A stretch of DNA of 64,000 nucleotides from Prostheceraeus crozeri (lineage: Eukaryota; Platyhelminthes; Polycladida; Euryleptidae), in NCBI GenBank assembly GCA_907163375.1, contig CAJQUW010001783.1, positions 236,184-300,183 on the forward strand. The letters are read 5' to 3'. Position 1 is the first letter of the stretch. Each line of letters begins with the position of its first letter. The translations under genes were made by a program, and so were the position numbers. Of this stretch, positions 35,130 to 47,720 are shown in pieces. The notes below the pieces were generated by a model. The model was not told the DNA's origin. It searched no databases and was given only the letters and a program-made list of their open reading frames with translations.

Positions 35130-38100
35130 CACTGTAATCTGACACCTCCTAAAGCGGGAGAAATCTACATCCTAAAGCGCCACACACTAAAATTTCAGAA
35201 GGCTAAGTTGAATTAGTAGGCTAACATACTGAAGAGAACAATAACCCTTAGACGTAAGCAGCTGCATAGAGGAGAGCGTGAGTCACTGCTTGCCAGACAG
35301 CAGGAACGCAGTCGCATAACAATAGCTCCTATTGAGGACATCATAAGTTCACGTTGCTGTATGTAAGTGAATCATTCTCTGCTTCATCTCTCCGAGGTTA
35401 TGTAGCTGGCTTTGACTTCGAGTGGCAAGTTGACTTTCCGTCAGTGATATTGCAATTAAATTGTTTATTGAAGTTGTGCAGTAGTAAATTGCAAATATAT
35501 GGGCATCATGATGTCATACCAGGAGACTACATCTTTCTCATCAACGCCGATCGAAATACTGGATAAATGGAAAAGAAAAATAGTAAGACTTGAAACCAAA
35601 TGGCCAAAAATCTACATTCTACATTTTCTCGTGATAGTCAATCGTGACAGATATACTAATCAATCTGGATCATCAACTAACGGCAGCTCTTAAAAATGAG
35701 GTGAGTTTCCTGTTGCTCTGATAGCATATTCGAAAGAGTTGTAATGCGCTGCATGCTGTATAGTACTAACGTAAATCGAGTCTAAGACTTCTGTAGTTAA
35801 AATGCCACTTTTCATAACGGAACTAAATTAATTGCGGATAATGCAAATTATAAATTTCAAAAAGCTGTAAATTTTCGAGGTAGGCACATATTGTATTTGT
35901 CAATTTCATGCATTCATTCGCGTTATCTGTACTCGGTAAAGCCTCTGAGAAGCAAGTGCGTACTCATAGAAGCTGCTCAAAGTACTCATCTGTTATAAGT
36001 GGTGTGTCCAATAAGGTTTCCGAACTAAGGTAGAAAAATAGTAGGTGCACGCATGTGAAGGGTTAATTGAATTGGCATATCAAGTATAGAATTCAATGCA
36101 AAGTTCTAAATGCTTTGATGTACACATGTGTTATTTATCTGTGGTCAATTATATTCATAATATTCGAAAATTCGTTTATTTCAATGAATTTTAATAGAAA
36201 TGCAGCAATTGATTTCTATATTTAGTTTATTGGAGGCATACATTAGTTAAAAGTAACCTGATAGTGTAACCATTTATCACCAACTGTATGACAATCTATA
36301 GTAGATATTAGTATAGACATCGAAAAAATGCAATAGACGACACTGAAGGACATTCGTTTCCATTATGTAGTAGAATAATTGTCTTCAGTCTTTCCTGATT
36401 CGGACATTTAAGAAGAAACATCTTTGTAAACATATGCTTAAAATTTACATTCAAACTTTTAAACGTTTTTATCTAATCTATTAAAATTCTGCTGCCATAT
36501 AGCTGTGAATTCGCTTAATAAATATTCATCAAAATATATGAAATTCTGGATGTTGAACTATGGGCCAACATACTACTGACAAATTAAAACTTCTATACTT
36601 CTGTATAGAATCTTCTGCCAATAATTATCCTTCTTGTCAGTATTCAAATATCCGCGGTTTTTCTACAATGTCTAGACACTCTTGGATGCAAACGTATTTT
36701 TAATGTACGGCGCTAAGTGCTCGACTTCTATAAATATTCAGTCCATCTTGTTGGCTACTTTTAAAAGTAAATCCATTTTAGCAATGAAAGTCTCTTTCAT
36801 ACTCTATTCATATTAGTCATTATCAATAAGTTTTCAACGTAGCATGATATCAAGGTAAACATAGACTCCAGCACAAATAGGAAAGACTAAACAGTCATCA
36901 ACACAAAAAGAGAAGATTGATTAATTGATATATAATGTTTCTATTCTGTAAAAATACATGATAAGGTAATTCTGATACCAAGAAAATGTCCGCCTATTGA
37001 ATGGAACGTTTTTATTCTTTTTCATAAAATTATCTCATGATCAGCATATCATGCTGGTTTCCTCAAACGAACTATACTCACATAGAATCAAAACCTCTGA
37101 CGTTGAACAGTTTCAGACTCCTTCACAATGGCTATTAAATCACCGTAGAAAAGGAGATATTCCATTTTTTCATTTTTATTAACTTTCTAACGATTATCTT
37201 GGGCCATATAACCCATGACAGTTATTATTTCTGAAGTCAACTTAGCTCATGCATGTTTGTTAGAGATCTGTGACGCTCATATTGTTTTCATCTGATTAAT
37301 TATTACGGCTACTTGTTGTCGACACAGCAATTTGCAAGACAGTGAATTCTGTCTGAAGTGGGAGAATCAATAAGAAAGATGTGCAGTATTGCATTAGAAC
37401 TTTCAAAAGAAAGTATACTTGTGAATATGGATTATTAGCATAATATGCGCTATTTTTTGGAGATCTGAAACTCGTTAATTTCCATAATCTGTAGAAAAAT
37501 CGAATAACTAAGAAAGGAGCCAATTTTCTGCGACAAGAGGTTTCAATCAAAGTACATGTACATGTATTCAATTCAGCATTGATAAATTATATTATCTAGG
37601 CGTATATCAAAATAAATAGCGTAATAAAAATAATTAAAAATACGATATGCTCTGTATATGCATGTTTATAAGAAATTCTATTTTTTTCAATTATCTGTCA
37701 AATCAAAAACTTTGAATTTTTGAAGAAATTATAATTTGTTCAGTCTGCTGCATGTAACATGTAGATCTGACGTTCTTGTATCTTAAATTTAATTATTTCT
37801 TTCTATCACTCCATAGTTCCTAACGAAAATTGCTTTTTCTTTTCAGCAATCATTTCGACTGGAATATCAGTGAATACTAATACATGGTGTCCAAATAGTA
37901 AATATGTGCTTTGACGGATGGAGCATCTATACTATCACGGTACATACATGTACAGTCATGTTTCTAACGTATAATTTCCAACATAATCGACAGTACCGTA
38001 GAAACTGCTGGAAGGACTTCTTCGTGTGCATCACATCTGCACCAAGATCAGTGCAAAACTCTGTGAATGTTTTTGGTGCCAGAAATTGAATTCTTTAGTT

Positions 38101-38888
38101 TCTATCTTTCTATAATAATTCCTTGATGATTTCCATGATGTTTTAGAGCTGCAATATCTGTTAGTTTATATCGCAATTTACTTGACCAATAATAGAGATT
38201 GATTTGCATATTTGGACTTGATTGTTATTCGATATTCGCATCATGAGACTCTATTTGTTACTTTATCTCTATTGCAACTGTTGATCTACGATTTCACACA
38301 TGCTTTTATCCACATAATTCTGTAATTATATATCCTGCATGTTTCTGACATTTTTTACTGTCCCGACACTGATTATATTATGTAGCATTTGCATTTTTGT
38401 CACCGAAAATTACGTGGTCAGGCTAAAATGTTCTGCGTACATGTATACATGAGATTTCGTTGCATCTGTTACATCAATAGACCTGTGATTGTATTCATTT
38501 TGGAACCGGGTGTCAAGTTTATAAATTTCAAGTGAATTCGAATTTTACAACAATAATGTCATGTTCTCCTGCATAACAGTACTACAGGGGTTAAAGGGTT
38601 CTTATTTCTTTAGAGGGTTGTTTGTAAAGCAAGAGATAAATATTGAATGAATATAATGACAGCTTCGTCTGCAATAAATCTCAATGCGTAACCCGTCTAT
38701 TGCTGAATAAAGATAGTAGTATGCATTATCATAAGGGAAAAGTAGAATATGGCATTGAAAAAATGTTTTAGGAGGTGAGAGGCTAGCCTTCTAAAAGACG
38801 CATGCTTTAGGATTTTTTTATTAGTTACGAATAGTGTCTTGCTTTAGGAGGTGATTCAGCTCGCTTTAGGAGGTGCTGGTTTACAGTG
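35130..38888. mobile_element. 3.8-kb TIR element with CACTGTAA ends
   Basis: Left end CACTGTAATCTGACACCTCC, right end inverted CACTGTAAACCAGCACCTCC, flanked by TA on both sides. The motif CACCTCCTAAAGC, whole or partial, is repeated in both subterminal regions (35142-35195 and 38765-38875). No transposase is recognisable in the interior, whose short frames (35354-35566, 37904-38089) lack motifs. It is a non-autonomous element of the same CACTR-ended type as 14234-15247, inserted in the Harbinger transposase intron. Confidence 0.8.
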
Positions 38889-39082
38889 TACTTTCAGCCT
38901 AAATTTCGCAATTTTGTCAAAGCACATAGAATTTTTACAAGTGATAGTTTGAAAGAAATTGCATAGATACGGATGTTTGATTGTCAATACTGGATTTTAG
39001 TGATCTGATAATTCACAAGTTTTTACGGCAAAAACTCATGTAATATTCATAAATGTAGCCATGCATGGAAAGCTGTGATTAT

Positions 39083-39266
39083 GGGGTTGTTCATTAACTA
39101 AAATTCTGCTCGCAGAACATTCAACCGACTTTTTGAACGACTATATAACACCGAAGCCGAGTGAATACCCTGCCGGTTTCTGTGTTATGCCATCGTTCAT
39201 TAAGTCGACAGAATATTAAACCGTCTAGTTTTCTGCCGGCAGAATTTTAGTTAATGAACATTATCC
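39083..39266. mobile_element. Harbinger-related MITE (184 bp)
   Basis: Left end GGGGTTGTTCATTAACTAAA, right end inverted GGATAATGTTCATTAACTAA, with ATTCTGC-GCAGAA pairs, CACCGAAGCCGAGTGAA and CGTTCATTAAGTCGACAGAA inside. It shares these blocks with the TIRs at 26093 and 51794. The interior looks like the two TIRs joined almost directly, which is typical for MITEs. Confidence 0.8.
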
Positions 39267-39569
39267 ATGTCAATGACATATGGTCAGGGCAGCTGCAGTT
39301 GTTATAATGGGTTGTCAACTGTTATACTTCGAAATGCAGTTGTTCCGAGCCACAATTAAATTGATAACAAATCACGTCTTGTTTTACCTTCTACGTACAT
39401 TGCATTGATATTTGCTTATGAATTAGTCAGCGAAAATATAGAAAATGAACAAAAATGTGCTATTGTTGTAGTGGAATTCAAACAAAATCTAAAAAGGATT
39501 TCACCTGAAAAATACTGAAATCCATGTGAATATCCAAATCCACCTAAGATGTCGGTGCTTAATTATGCA

Positions 39570-39745
39570 CACTAAAAAAAGTAACGGGAATATAACGGTA
39601 GTTGCCGTTATCTGCCGTTATATATCACTTTTATCCGTTATTTACCCGTTATATGTGTCATGGCAATTGAATTTGCCGTTATAAAAAAAATCCCGTGATA
39701 ATATAACGGCTACAGCCGTTGTGATATAACGATGATTTAACTGAT
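39570..39745 (+). repeat. Left terminal region of the CACTA-like element
   Basis: Starts CACTAAAAAAAG and contains at least seven CCGTTAT/ATAACGG motifs in mixed orientation. It is inverted relative to 48690-48895. Confidence 0.85.
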
Positions 39746-40350
39746 GCTTGACATTTATATTTGAGTCTTAACACATTATGTACTTTTTGGCAAAATGATC
39801 GAATACAATAGAAACACCCATACCAAATTCCAAATATTTTCAGCATTTGACGCAGACAGTCAATGTCATAATCTGATAACGTTGTAGTTACAGTATACTT
39901 ATTACTATGTTAGTTAATAACTTATGTGCATCTATATAGGTCTATTTGCGTGTTATTGAATCAATACTGATATACAAAGCATACTTTGAAAAAAGATAAC
40001 ATTTTGAGGAACTATAACTCACGCCAATGGATAAAAAAGTTGCTTAATTGATGCGACATTTGACTGAAGGAACCGATAGTAAATGTTGTGTCCTTTCAGC
40101 TCAAATTTGCATCTACTTCATGAACCGTGTGACGACAACTGTCTTTACTGAAGTCAATGTGGCAACTATGCTCTGATTTTTGCTTTTACCACACGTGAGA
40201 TCAGTGAAAGACCTTTTGATTCTCGTTCATTAGCTGCAACCGATGAAGAGCTAATGATTTGAAGTTGTTGACCATACCCAAAGTAAATTATAATTTTGTG
40301 AAACTAAATTCAATATGCCCCACGGCCTGGTGGGTATGTAGAAAACACGT

Positions 40351-40385
40351 GATGTCGGGACGTTTCGATTCTTCTTCTTCAGCCC
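40351..40385 (-). ncRNA. Hammerhead-like core, weak
   Basis: On the minus strand the sequence reads CTGAAGA, a short A/G-rich segment, then GAAACGTC. This is the spacing of a hammerhead core (CTGANGA ... GAAA). Stem II is poor. Similar CTGAAGA...GAAACGTC segments are familiar to me from the 5' boundaries of PLEs, so this may be a PLE fragment. Confidence 0.25.
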
Positions 40386-40533
40386 AGAATGAATATGAGA
40401 TCAGCTCAAGCAAAATATAACATTGGTCATTATCACAAACATGTTCAGAAAATGACAAGTGCACGTGTGTAACTGGCAGGATAGTCTGGGAGGAGAGTGC
40501 TAGGTGTGAAGGAAGTGAAAAGTTCTCTTCCCC

Positions 40534-40598
40534 TCACAGCCATTCACAAGGTTGCGGTTTCCAGTCATCGATTATCGCAACCTTATGAATGGCTGTGA
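40534..40598. repeat. Stem-loop, 23-bp arms
   Basis: Arms 40534-40556 and 40576-40598 (TCACAGCCATTCACAAGG against CCTTATGAATGGCTGTGA) pair with one mismatch and enclose a 19-base loop. Function unknown; it lies in the 5' part of the CACTA-like element. Confidence 0.75.
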
Positions 40599-41115
40599 TA
40601 TGTGTATAAATGTGTATAAAACAAATGTGTATAAAACAATGGAACAAGTCTAAAATCTTATGTAACTAAGTCGCTATGTGTATCTTCATAGACATCCGGT
40701 TGTTGTTGATACCCGTCGTCTTCATACCTGCAGTCATAAATCACAAAAAATGAGATGTTATGAACCATCGCAAGTTAAGTTGCTTGCTATAACTAGATCT
40801 TGTCTGGCTCAATGACGCCATCAAACTTGTGACATTATAAGGTGCCGCAGGTTCCTCCTTTGTACAATGACACCAGGTGAAATATAGATCCTTAAATATT
40901 TCGTCAAGCTGATGTTAAATAATATTTCATATACGTTCTTTTAGTCTTCGAATCTCATTAGCAAGTCAGCGAACAAAAGTTCTAATTGTATAATTGTGTA
41001 TAATTTACAAAAATATAACGGCAAGTAAAACTATTTCGCGTTATATGCATGTTTTGTTTAAATGCAAATTTTTATTTGAATTCATTCTACGTTGGCAATC
41101 TACATTCCTGGCGAC

Positions 41116-43470
41116 ATGAAAGCTGTAAAGGTTACTTTAGAAGATTCCTCTCAACAGGAAATTATTATTGCATTTGGTGGACTAAATGATTTTTTAATTG
41201 AAAGTAAGTTACTCAGATGTATAGTGTAACACACGTTGCGTAATTTCACTCATGGGTAGAAGTTAATCGGCAGTCATGAGTTTCAGAAATCACGGGGTAA
41301 TAATTGACTCGCTTTAATTCAGATGTGTGCTTTGTGCCTCGGACTCGTTGAATTATCTGACATTGGTTTACAATAAATTCGTGTTGTAGTGCAGAATTGA
41401 GATTTCTACAAATGGGCAACATTCTAAATTGTCATTCTTGTACCAATGCTGTATGCAGCAGTAACTCAAACAGCAGATGAAAAGCAGTTGCTCCTAACGA
41501 GTTTTAGAACACCCAGATGCTTATTTCTTCAAATTAGACTAGTAATGAGTTGGGTACTATTAAAATAGAATGTTTTTTAGAATGAAAAAAATTACATGTT
41601 TTGTGCATTTGTATGCATAGGCCTACATATCTGTCATCTAGTATCGGTATAGATTTTGTGCAACATTTGTCATTGTTGAAACTTAATCCATACTGTCCCT
41701 ATGGTTGAATGATACACCTCCAACTCTTCGTTAAAAGAAGTAGAATGATTCAATACATACATCTTTGAATATCGTATTTCTTTGAATAAGATAAGTGTCT
41801 CTAATTTTACTCAGAGCCCTGATTTGTTTATCTATCATATTTATCAAAAGTTTTCACTCTTTCATTGGAAAAATTTTCCGGTTTCTACCCACTTAGGTAC
41901 GTAAACAGTTGAGATAAACTACGTATATAATATTATCAGAATAAAGTACCGGCCATGACTCTATGCGCACAGCAATGAAAACGGAATTTTCACTATTCAT
42001 TAGCAAAATTCTATGCAATCACAAGACTTATTAGTCACGACATTTGAATTTCCTCATTTGGGTTAAATTGAGTGACGTCATCACTGTATCATTATGAGTA
42101 TGAATGAACATATCGAAATCAAGCAATATTTCCGAGTACATGACTCGAAAGCAAAAGAAACTACCGTATAATGCCTCCGTACTTAAACGGGATATGAAGT
42201 AAACCTTCTGTGCATGTATTGAACAACAAGTAGCCTTATTTATTATACAATACCCGGTATTTACTAGTCAGAATTTTAATAAAGCATGTAGGCCAAATTA
42301 TCATGTCGGCCGATGTAGGCAATAAATTGTAATAGCCTATATGTAATAGGATTACATAGTCTACATAGGACTACATATGTTTTGTACATGCGTCTGATAT
42401 TCAAGGACGTCTCTTATTCTTTCTTTTCTTCTCACAGATGCGTCTCTTATTCAAGGGCGTCTCATGTTCAAAGAAAAACGGCATCTGAAAAATCGTTCTT
42501 CAAATTGAGTAAAAACTTTGGACAGTTGAGAAGTTGACACTTTTCACTGTTTGCTAGCTGCTAGGTTAAGAGACCACGATTTCCTGCCCGCAGCAGTATG
42601 CAGAAGTCGTGAAAACGGACAGAACAGAATACATTTCTTAGTTCATTCCATCCATAAGACTGAACAGGCTTGAAGATGTTTGCCAAAGTGTACGCCCCCA
42701 AGAATGCTGCGCCTGGTTACGCTGCTGCTTCTTCATGAAGCGGTCTCTGGGAAAACAATGGTTTCTTGACAGTTATCAAGCGCTCTTGGCGTGACATACA
42801 TTTAAGCACGACAACGAGTTGGTGTGAATGTCATCTTTAAGTAGTTCGTCAAAGAAGGCATCGATCATGGACATTAGACTTGCTGCGACTTAATACAGAA
42901 GCAACGTCTTCAATCTGATAGCAGAATTATTACAGATATCTAATAAAAAGGGATTTAACCGTTATCATCCCAACGTACCATTTGGGAACAAGAATTCAAG
43001 AATCTCCCATATAATAGCATGTGATTTGTTTGCTCCCATATGTTGTTAGAGCTATCCTCAGACATGTATTTGTATTTTTAGCAAATTCTTGTAATAATTT
43101 ACTTATGTTGCGTTAAAAATTAAATTTGAATTTAACAATAATAATCACCACAATAATTTATTGCTTCGTAGGATATCTTCCCATCTATGTACGAAGACAT
43201 AAGAAATAAGAAAATAAAAACAAAGATGACTTTGTGTTATGGGATTCATACTGTTAAGTATAGTATACCGGTGATGAATCAGTAGGTAATTGATGATTTT
43301 TTATTTCAGCCTCTAAAGTTTTTGGAGTTGAGATTGATTATGTGAAATGGTTGGACTGCAAGGTGACGGAGACGACATTCAAAGCAGTCTTAAATGAGTC
43401 GTCTATTGAAATGACTGCTGTTCAATCGTCCAGTTCCACTGATATCCAGGAGCCCTTGCAAAACGACTAA
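41116..43470 (+). CDS. Small two-exon gene at the 5' side of the CACTA-like element
   Basis: Exon 1, 41116-41203, starts MKAVKVTLEDSSQQEIIIAF and ends at a GTAAGT donor. Exon 2, 43310-43470, follows a TTATTTCAG acceptor and reads SKVFGVEIDYVKWLDCKVTE to a TAA at 43468-43470. The codon split across the junction gives threonine, and the frame stays open, for a total of about 82 residues. The pattern (KVTL start, then FGVE and W.D blocks) resembles the small N-terminal ubiquitin-like or PB1-like module often placed before animal transposase genes, but I am not certain. It may be the first part of the main transposase, linked by an unrecognised splice around 43470-43530. Confidence 0.6.
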
Positions 43471-43529
43471 GTACCGACAATATTCTAACACCAAAGCCGG
43501 CCTCGATAGCAAATGCTGACAATGTACAA

Positions 43530-45702
43530 ATGATGACAAATGCAAATGATGAAAATGTACCACCTCAATCTATAAAACGAAAGGTGATTAATTATTACTG
43601 CTATAATTGCACTTTTAGCACCACAAATGCTTTAGTAATAAGGAATCATTTGCGTCTGCATGGGAATATGGCATTGCTTAGTTGTGCAGCGTGTCTATCG
43701 TGTTTTAAATCCTTACGTGGTTACCAGACACATGTCAGTTTTTGCCAATCGAGTAGTTCGTATGTAGATGACTCTTTCAATGTAAGTGGCTGCAATGACA
43801 GAGATGACTTAGTGAATGATTTTACTCCTGATTATTTGTGCGGTTTAGCCTTGCATATTAAAGGAAAATTTAGGTGTTCCGAAGCTGTAACGAATCTCAT
43901 CTTCTCGAATATTAATACGCTATTATCCTCACCGAACTTAGACATTGACCAATTAAGAAAGACTAGTGAAAGGATGACCACTCAGCACAAAAGGGAAAGA
44001 GCTTACAAAGAAATGTTTAAGTTGCCTGAAATGGTGAAATGTGAGAATGGAGGTGGCGTATTTGTAAATTTCAGTGAAATGATAAACTTTTTATATCAAT
44101 CGCCAGAGATTTGTGAGTTAACAGATCACGGTGAAGATGGATATAAATTAGACGTGGCCCTATATGCCGACGACATTGGTATTACGAAACCAATAGGTAA
44201 GAGTCGACGTAAACATAAACTTTGGGTAATGTATTTTCAACTACTGAACGTTGCTAAATGTTACATTGGCAAAACAGTATCTATATTTCCAATAGCCTTC
44301 GCCCTTAGCAAAACCATCAAAAAAGCAAACGTCTTAGAAACGTTACTCAGCGATTTCTTTGGGTGCTTAGAAAAGTTTGACAATGGCGTCATAATGTGTG
44401 TCAAGGGTAAGCGAGGAAGGTTAGAGTCCGTATTTCTTACTTTATTGGAGACTCATCAGCAGCTAATTTTTTAGGAGGATTCAAAGAGGGTTTTAGCAGA
44501 AAGACGATCAGATGTTGCAGAATGCGCAATTGCAATTTGCAACAAATGAAAAGTATCACAACTCATGACGCGTGTAATATTCGGAGCTTGATGGAGCATA
44601 GTATTAGAGTTGAAGAACTGAATTCTGGCTTGTCGAAGAAAAGTCACCAGTATTGGTCAAAATTATACGGTGTCAATGGGAGTAGTTTGTTATCACGAAT
44701 ACCTAACTTCGACATAACTAAAATGTTGCTATTCGATCCTATGCATGATCTTCTAGAAGGCCTTCTTCCACATCAACTGGAACTATTTCTCCAATATGTC
44801 AAACAGCATGGTATCTTTGAAATTTCATATCTTAACCAATGGATTCAAAATTATCCTCTTCCGCGCTACATGGAGAAATGCGGAGTAATATCTGAAACCT
44901 TAAAGATCAAAGGAATATTCGGTAGTGGTCAAATGCTTACTTTTGCTAGAATATTCCCATTTTTTCTCCTCCGACACTGTGCAGCTGAAGATCAACATGT
45001 CAGTTGTTTAATTAGGCTTCTCAAAATACTTCTTCTTTGTTTGTCTCCGATCACCTCCACCTCCCATGTCAAAAGCCTTGAATCTACTGTCAAAAATCAC
45101 CATCTCCAATTCATGACTTTGTACCCAAATGAGTTCATACCTAAGTTACACTTCATAAAGCATTACACATATCAGCTTGATAATTTTGGTCCCTTGCGTT
45201 ATCAAATGTGTCTTGGAATGGAAAGGAAACACCAAGTCGTAAAGAATGTAAGACACTTTAATTTTAAAAACATTCCGTTGACAGCTTGTAAGACCATGCT
45301 TGTCAACACTGGTAGTATGCTTATAAGCTCAGCCGGAGATGTGAAATGTGATCTATTTAGTGAAACTGATGAAATGAAAGTTCGGGAATTAAAAATTGCT
45401 GAAGTATTTGTGAATGGCGTGTCCTACAAATCAGGTGATATGGTTACACTGTATGAGAACGATAGTATTGGTTTTGGAATTATTGAGAAATCACCACGAA
45501 CACCAGCAACGTTCGCTTCATTTATCAAAGATGGAAATTATACAATTTGACTGCCCGTTTACCTGTAAAAAAAATGAACTGTGAGACTGTGGTAATCAAT
45601 CCTACTGAGCTGCTTATTCCGTGGATTGCTCTTTATGAGGAGGATCAAAACCAATTCAAAATCATGCCTCCTGCGTTACCAAATATTCATCAGTCACAAT
45701 AA
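43530..45702 (+). pseudogene. CACTA-like transposase with C2H2 fingers, two frame changes
   Basis: Begins MMTNANDENVPPQ, then a C2H2 finger (CYNCTFSTTNALVIRNHLRLH) near residues 24-44 and a CCHC-like finger near 52-73. The transposase core follows: LDVALYADDIGITKPIG with HKLWVMYFQLLN (first acidic block), a GDSSAANFLGGFKEGFS block, FDPMHDLLEGLLPHQLE, and DNFGPLRYQMCLGMERKHQ with VVKNVRHFNFKNIP. The D-MHD-LEG and FGP...E.KH blocks are characteristic of the animal relatives of plant Tnp2 CACTA transposases. The frame shifts once between 44420 and 44465 and again near 45535. The tail (LTARLPVKKMNCE to NIHQSQ) ends at 45700-45702. The shifts indicate an inactive copy, or assembly errors. Confidence 0.82.
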
Positions 45703-45874
45703 TGTGTTTAAGGGTAAGATTTTTTTTAATTTTGATCAGTATGACAAATCTAGAAACATCACAAATGATTTCACTTGAATGTCACATCTAATCTATCAGT
45801 GTCTAGAAAAGATCTGGAATTCACGTTTCATGTAAAACTAAGATTTTTCTAATACATTGATCGTAGTCATTTTG

Positions 45875-46108
45875 ATTAGTTAAATTAATTGTCTCAGACA
45901 GTCCCACGAAATAATTACAGCAAGAACAACACGTTTGTTTCGCTAGGCCTTTCACTTGCACCGAGCAAGCATCGTCAGGCGACTGAGGTCAGAGTCAGAG
46001 TCGCCTGACGATGCTTGCTCGGTGCAAGTGAAAGGCCTAGCGAAACAAACGTGTTGTTCTTGCTGTAATTATTTCGTGGGACTGTCTGAGACAATTAATT
46101 TAACTAAT
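45875..46108. repeat. Perfect inverted repeat with 110-bp arms
   Basis: Arms 45875-45984 and 45999-46108 are exact reverse complements by eye, around a 14-base loop. Each arm contains CTGACGA, a GCTTGC/GCAAGT stem with loop TCGGT, then GAAA: a hammerhead-like core. It lies between coding blocks of the CACTA-like element. Perfect identity means recent origin or active correction. Confidence 0.95.
46005..46033 (+). ncRNA. Hammerhead-ribozyme-like core in the right arm (mirrored in the left arm)
   Basis: CTGACGA at 46005-46011, six-pair stem II GCTTGC (46013-46018) with GCAAGT (46024-46029), loop TCGGT, then GAAA (46030-46033). The left arm carries the same on the minus strand at 45950-45978. 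The core and stem II fit the hammerhead consensus CTGANGA-stem-GAAA. I could not settle stems I and III or the cleavage site, so activity is unproven. PLE pseudo-LTRs often carry such motifs. Confidence 0.45.
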
Positions 46109-46462
46109 TTTTCTAATAATTGACATAACAGAGTACGATCACCCAAAGACAATGAATTCTTTGCTATCACCAAGATTGATCGAAGAGACTATTAATCAAA
46201 TTTTCAACACCAGGGGTTGTCTGCTTATATGATCGGATAAAGATTTGTTGCATTTCCTTTCCTCTATGAGAGAGGCATAGGATATTTCATCATGAAATTT
46301 AACGTATAACTTTTTGGCTTCTTCAAATGTGAAACCAGAAATCGTTCAAATTTGATACTACTTACTAAATGATAGGATTGACATGAGCGGAATTTCACAA
46401 TTTTTTATCGTTCACCTTTTCCCAAGTAATAAGTTTTTAACAAAAGTATCACTTCTTTCCAG

Positions 46463-47720
46463 TTATCAAGACTGAAATTTGAAGAAGAAATGTTTGATGA
46501 CTTGACCAAATAGTTCTCTCAAAATGTCAAGAGATACCTAAATGGTAGTCACAATGAAGACTATTTGGACAAGGAATTAAGGAACGGGCTGATGAATTTC
46601 TGCCAGTTACATATTCCGAAAGAATCTGACTTTGTTGGGCGCAAAGAATTTTATGGTCGGTTGAAGACAACGATGAGGATCCACTATCCCAATTATCCAC
46701 GATCATACGTAAGTCGTCATGAATACTATTTTACTCATGATTAAGTAAATTTACTTAAAAGCTTGTGTTATTAAAGAATCAATGAAATTTTTTTTTGTAC
46801 ATTTTTCCTGTGTACATGATAACACATTTTCAATCACAGCTCAGTAATTAGTCATATTTTAATGTCTATTTATTGATAGTGTGTATCTATATTGTGCCTC
46901 CTGATCGTTTTAGTTTTGCTTTCTGCCACGCCGTTTTTTCTAACTTTGATCATTTTATACCGTATCCATGTACATATATGTATATGTACATATATGCATA
47001 TATGCATGTATATATATGCATGTATGTAGGTAATGTAATACATGTATATTGCACATGTACATGAATATTATTAAGATCAGCAAACTATTGAATTTAGATG
47101 GGCGAAATTGCCCTACTTCTTATCAAATATATAGCATTGTCCATCATTCAAATGAGAGCTCGTAGTTAATCTAGCATCCATCTTTTAATCATCTGAACTT
47201 CAGATTTCATGAGCCCTCGGGCCATTCTTTGTCTATGTTATCATACATGTATCGTACATTGATGCATTAATGTATGACTAGAAATTCTGCAAATAGCTAT
47301 CAGTCTGATCGAATTTCTCATTTCTTGAAATAACATTTTCATCAATACTTTTCCATTGAGGAGCGTATTCATTTCACAATGAATGATATCTTGATATTTT
47401 ATAGTACCGGTACTATATGTTGTGTATTTGAATTGCAGGATGATTCAATCGGAGAACAACTGCACCAACCCGGGCGCTTTGGTCCCCAAGTGCTGTTTTC
47501 GCCGAACTTTTACGGCATTCGATCTCGCCATGGGGTTGAAATAGACATTGCTCCGATGGACTTCGCGGAAATGGTCGCGTTGTCGTTGGCCATTTATTAC
47601 GTCCTTGACTTGACCTACCCGGTTGCATATGCCCAAATTTTGGGTGCTTTCCAGGAAGGCATCCTTTGTGAAAATTTTTTCCCTAAGGGCATAGCCCTAA
47701 CTAAGTTTTTAAATAATTAG
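46463..47720 (+). pseudogene. Two-exon accessory gene of the CACTA-like element, unknown function
   Basis: Exon 1, 46463-46708, follows a TTCTTTCCAG acceptor and contains one in-frame stop after FDDLTK. It continues GSHNEDYLDKELRNGLMNFC and GRKEFYGRLKTTMRIHYPNY and ends at a GTAAGT donor. Exon 2, 47439-47720, follows AATTGCAG and joins in phase 0 to DDSIGEQLHQPGRFGPQ, then a hydrophobic segment (MVALSLAIYYVLDLTYPVAY), and ends at a stop at 47720. I recognise no catalytic motif. Its place at the 3' side of the transposase inside the TIRs suggests an element-encoded partner protein. Confidence 0.55.
46960..47060. repeat. TATGTACATA-rich microsatellite-like patch
   Basis: Short alternating TACATATATGTA and TATGCATATATGCATG motifs, partly palindromic, in the intron of the accessory gene. 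Confidence 0.7.
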
